From positions 1-64,000 of the forward strand of contig VXYL01000016.1 in assembly GCA_009846005.1 (NCBI GenBank): 64,000 bases of DNA, written 5' to 3'. This DNA is from Gammaproteobacteria bacterium (GTDB lineage Bacteria > Pseudomonadota > Gammaproteobacteria > Pseudomonadales > Azotimanducaceae). Below the pieces are notes generated by a model. It made no database searches. It worked only from the letters and a program-made list of their open reading frames with translations, and was not told the DNA's origin. This document shows, one piece after another, positions 61,213 to 64,000 of the stretch (position 1 is its first letter; each line of letters opens with the position of its first letter). Made by a program: the position numbers and the translations under genes.

Positions 61213-62940
61213 ATGCTCAGCTATTCTCCGCCGCTGGCCGACATGGAATTCGTGCTCTTCGAGGTCTTCGACGCCGAGACGGAGTGGGCCCGCATGCCGG
61301 CGTTGAAGGACACGGACAAGGCGTTGGCCGTGGCGGTGCTCGGGGAGGCGGGCAGGGTGGCCCGCGAGGTGATGGCGCCCCTCTACCAGGCCAGCGATGC
61401 GGAGGGTGCGCACTGGCGCGACGGTGCGGTGTCGGCGCCAGCTGGGTTCAAGGAGGCTTTCAAGGCGCTTGCCGAGGGCGGCTGGTTCGGTGTTGCCGGC
61501 AACGCCGAGCATGGCGGGCAGGGCCTGCCCAAACTGCTGACGGTGCCACTCGAGGAAATGCTGTGGGGCGCCAATGTAAACCTCTACTTGTACGGGGCGT
61601 TGACGGTGGGCGCTGCGGTTTGCATCGACACCCACGGCGACGAAGCCATGAAGCGCGCGTATCTGCCCAAGCTCTACTCTGCCGAGTGGACCGGGGCGAT
61701 GGCGCTGACGGAGTCCCACGCCGGTACCGACCTCGGCATGATCCGCACCCGCGCCGAGCCCGCTGCGGACGCAACCTACGAGATCACCGGAACCAAGATC
61801 TTCATCACCAGCGGCGAGCACGACGTCGCCGACAACATTGTCCACCTGGTCCTTGCGAAGTTGCCGGACGCGCCGCAAGGCAGCCGCGGCATCTCGCTGT
61901 TCCTGGTACCGAAGATTCTGCCGGACGGCGCTCGCAATACCTTTGCGAGCGGCTCGATCGAACACAAGATGGGGATCCGGGGCAGCGCCACATCGGTGAT
62001 CAACTACGATGCGGCGACCGGCTACCTCGTCGGCGCCCCGAACGGCGGCCTCGCCAACATGTTCACGATGATGAACCACGCCCGGTTGTCGGTGGGCATC
62101 CAGGGCCTGGGCCTAGGCGAGCTGGCATACCAGAACGCGGTCGCGTACGCCCGGGAGCGCCTGCAGGGGCGGGCGGCTTCGGGACCTAGCAATCCGGATG
62201 CGCCGGCGGACTCGATCCTGGTACACCCCGACGTACGACGCATGCTGCTCACCCAGCGCGCTCTCACGGAGGGCGGGCGCGCGTTCGCGGCGTTCGTCGG
62301 GCTTTTGCTCGACCGTGCCACGTACGCGGCCGATCCGGGCGAGCGCGACTTGGCGCAGGCATCCGTGGACCTCCTGACTCCGGTCGTCAAAGCGTTTCTC
62401 ACCGACCGGGGCTTGGAGGGTGCCGTGCTCGCCCAGCAGGTGTTCGGCGGACACGGCTACATCGTCGAGCACGGCATGGAGCAGATCGTTCGCGATGCGC
62501 GCATCGCGCAGATCTACGAGGGAACGAACGGGGTGCAGGCGCTCGACTTCACGGCGCGCAAAGTGCTACGGGACGGCGGCTCGACGTTGCGGCGACTCCT
62601 CGGCGAGATGGCGGATGACCCCGTTCCGGCGGAGTTTTCGGGGCCCATGGCGGACGCGTTTGCTGCGATCGAGTCGGCAACGGCGCATCTCCTTGCCGGT
62701 GCGCGGTCGGATCCGGATCTGCCGGGTGCCATCTCCGCGGATTTCCTCGAGTTGACCGGCCTCGGGATCTACGCTTGGCTGTGGGCGCGGATGGCGCAAC
62801 TCGACGTCGACCTCAGACGCAACAAGATGGATGTCGCGAGATTCTTCTACGCCAAGTTGCTGCCCAAGACGCGAGCGCTGCTCGCCAGCATCGAGGCCGG
62901 CGCGGAGAGCGTCATGGCGCTGCCCGAGGAGGCTTTCTAG
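61213..62940 (+). CDS. Acyl-CoA dehydrogenase (long form)
   Basis: A 575-residue FAD-dependent acyl-CoA dehydrogenase of the longer FadE-like type with the extra C-terminal part. Blocks: GGWFGVAGNAEHGGQGLP, TGAMALTESHAGTDLGMIRTRA, TKIFITSGEHDVADNIVH, KMGIRGSATSVINYDAATGYLVG and QIYEGTNGVQALDFTARKVL (the catalytic Glu region). The start ATG 61213 matches the family N-terminus LSYSPPLADMEFVLFEVF. Its acyl-chain preference cannot be told. It is divergent from the S41 protease and convergent with mpl. Confidence 0.95.
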   Translation: MLSYSPPLADMEFVLFEVFDAETEWARMPALKDTDKALAVAVLGEAGRVAREVMAPLYQASDAEGAHWRDGAVSAPAGFKEAFKALAEGGWFGVAGNAEHGGQGLPKLLTVPLEEMLWGANVNLYLYGALTVGAAVCIDTHGDEAMKRAYLPKLYSAEWTGAMALTESHAGTDLGMIRTRAEPAADATYEITGTKIFITSGEHDVADNIVHLVLAKLPDAPQGSRGISLFLVPKILPDGARNTFASGSIEHKMGIRGSATSVINYDAATGYLVGAPNGGLANMFTMMNHARLSVGIQGLGLGELAYQNAVAYARERLQGRAASGPSNPDAPADSILVHPDVRRMLLTQRALTEGGRAFAAFVGLLLDRATYAADPGERDLAQASVDLLTPVVKAFLTDRGLEGAVLAQQVFGGHGYIVEHGMEQIVRDARIAQIYEGTNGVQALDFTARKVLRDGGSTLRRLLGEMADDPVPAEFSGPMADAFAAIESATAHLLAGARSDPDLPGAISADFLELTGLGIYAWLWARMAQLDVDLRRNKMDVARFFYAKLLPKTRALLASIEAGAESVMALPEEAF

Positions 62941-62946
62941 CGGGCT

Positions 62947-64000
62947 TCACGAAAACCCGTCGGGGCGACCCATGTGGTGGCCCCCGCCCGCCATGTCGGG
63001 GCACCAGGCAACCGGGCCGGGCCAGGCCCGCCCCAAACGCCCCCCACCCCCGCGGGGTGGCACGCCGGGGTAGATTGCGCCCCAAGCGCCGTTGCTCATG
63101 ATGACGACGTGCGTCGGGCGAGGGCTCTGTGTCTCGAACGTCGCAATGCGGTTGACCAAGCTGGCGACGTTCGTCTCCACCGAAGCCGGCACGAGGCTGT
63201 CGCGGACGACTTCGCCGACATCCCATTGCACATTGTCGCCCCGGTACCAGATGGCCTCGTCGGCGGCGGCGCAGCAGTTCGCGAGTTCGCCGCGCAGCGT
63301 GCCGAGCGACATCGTGTGGGTCCTGGGCTCGACGACGGCGACAATCCGTTCGCTGCCGACCCGGGCACGCAAGCCTTCCAAGGTGGTGGTGATCGCGCTT
63401 GGGTGGTGGGCGAAGTCGTCGTAGATCTTGAGTTGCGGAAGATCCACGATCAGTTCCATCCGTCGTCGCACACCCCCGAACGTGGCAAGGGCGCGGATTC
63501 CGTGCCCGGGGGGGACGCCGGCGTGGCGGGCGGCAGCAAGGGCGGCCAAGGCGTTGGCAACGTTGTGGCGGCCCATCAGTTCCCAGCGAACGGTACCGAG
63601 GCGCGCACCGTTCAAGGAAACGCTGAACCGACTTCCGTCATCGGCCATGTCCACCGCCTGCCATTGGTCCGCGGTCGCGATCATCGAGTCGGGCAGCGCT
63701 GCGTCGTTTTCTGCCAAGGCGAACGTCGACACCGGCGTCCAGCAGCCGCGTTCGAGGGTGGTCTGGACATTGGCATCGCGGCTCGGCGCGATGATGAGTC
63801 CCGACCGGGGCACGGCGCGCACCAAGTGGTGAAACTGGTACTGGATCTGGCCGAGGTCGTCGAAGATGTCGGCGTGGTCGAACTCCAGGTTGTTGATGAC
63901 GAGGGTGTTGGGCCGGTAGTGCAGGAATTTCGAGCGCCGGTCGAAGTAGGACGTGTCGTACTCGTCCGCCTCGACCACGAAACACGGCCCCGTGCCGAGC
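62947..64000 (-). CDS. mpl: Murein tripeptide ligase Mpl, 5' end beyond the right edge
   Basis: Re-uses the cell-wall tripeptide by joining it to UDP-MurNAc. The frame is open to the right edge; it reads LGTGPCFVVEADEYDTSYFDRRSK, a typical Mpl segment, so about the first third is missing. Mid-protein motifs HYRPNTLVINNLEFDHADIF, MGRHNVANALAALAAARHAG and IYDDFAHHPSAITTTLEGLR are present. The normal C-terminus VVIMSNGAWGAIYPGV is followed by about 37 residues (PPRGGGGRLGRAWPGPVAW and so on) that are translated from a decayed repeat (62958-63070), not from family sequence. The stop is at 62947-62949. Confidence 0.93.
   Translation of the reverse strand, partial: LGTGPCFVVEADEYDTSYFDRRSKFLHYRPNTLVINNLEFDHADIFDDLGQIQYQFHHLVRAVPRSGLIIAPSRDANVQTTLERGCWTPVSTFALAENDAALPDSMIATADQWQAVDMADDGSRFSVSLNGARLGTVRWELMGRHNVANALAALAAARHAGVPPGHGIRALATFGGVRRRMELIVDLPQLKIYDDFAHHPSAITTTLEGLRARVGSERIVAVVEPRTHTMSLGTLRGELANCCAAADEAIWYRGDNVQWDVGEVVRDSLVPASVETNVASLVNRIATFETQSPRPTHVVIMSNGAWGAIYPGVPPRGGGGRLGRAWPGPVAWCPDMAGGGHHMGRPDGFS
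62958..63070. repeat. Decayed REPIN-like element forming the mpl C-terminal codons
   Basis: GTCGGGGCGACC (62959-62970), loop CATGT, GGTGGCCC: a mutated first hairpin. GGGCCGGG (about 63014-63021), CCAGG, CCCGCCCC: a mutated second, inverted hairpin. A CCCCGCGGGG core lies near 63050. No intact GTAG head is left. Confidence 0.6.

Overview
The window is GC-rich and gene-dense. It looks like a chromosomal segment of an uncultured gammaproteobacterium. The evidence is the E. coli-type gshA, hslR (Hsp15), yggX, acpH, mpl, priA and rpmE genes, a LexA-like CTGT-N8-ACAG box and a Fur-like box. Unusually for that class, it carries a complete-looking deazaflavin (coenzyme F420) pathway plus F420-dependent enzymes. 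Phytanoyl-CoA-dioxygenase-like genes (three) and glutathione S-transferases (two) add a catabolic, accessory flavour.

Layout. 0-7.3 kb: a secreted Calx-beta-like protein cut by the left edge, thyX, a ydbT/ydbS-like pair, an F420-type nitroreductase, cyoE, an unknown protein and a GNAT acetyltransferase. 7.3-19 kb: fbiC, a TPR protein, small genes, then a leftward set fno-cofE-cofD-cofC (ATGA overlaps) followed by an NhaC-type antiporter, a GST and a PhyH enzyme. 19-26 kb: an outer-membrane protein, prolyl oligopeptidase, a second PhyH, a nucleotidyltransferase remnant and priA. 26-35.5 kb: an overlapping three-gene operon (BlaI-like regulator, M56 membrane protease, 1150-residue membrane/pseudo-M1/golvesin-like protein), about 1.2 kb of non-coding palindromic repeats, and two tandem paralogous exported solenoid proteins. 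35.5-44.8 kb: rpmE, an M48 protease behind a structured leader, acpH, gshA, pckA, NIPSNAP, hslR, cysQ, and a DUF35-thiolase pair. 45-53 kb: a third PhyH, panE, a highly structured intergenic region, an LLM-class (F420-type) oxidoreductase, a TonB receptor with a Fur-like box, a shortened manC and pnuC. 53-64 kb: a GyrI-like protein, tRNA-Phe, a methyltransferase, GST, yggX-mutY, hisB-hisA, two small envelope proteins, an S41 protease, an acyl-CoA dehydrogenase, and mpl cut by the right edge.

Two repeat systems stand out. The first is a dispersed family of GTAG-headed hairpins with a constant CTTGT loop (ACAAG on the other strand) and co-varying stems, usually as inverted doublets (REPIN-like). 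These repeatedly supply the stop codons of flanking genes, in one case of both convergent genes at once. The second is the 30.9-32.1 kb block of 71-75 bp palindromes and a repeated AACATCGCCC motif, seen only there. No RAYT transposase, CRISPR array, insertion sequence or prophage is visible.
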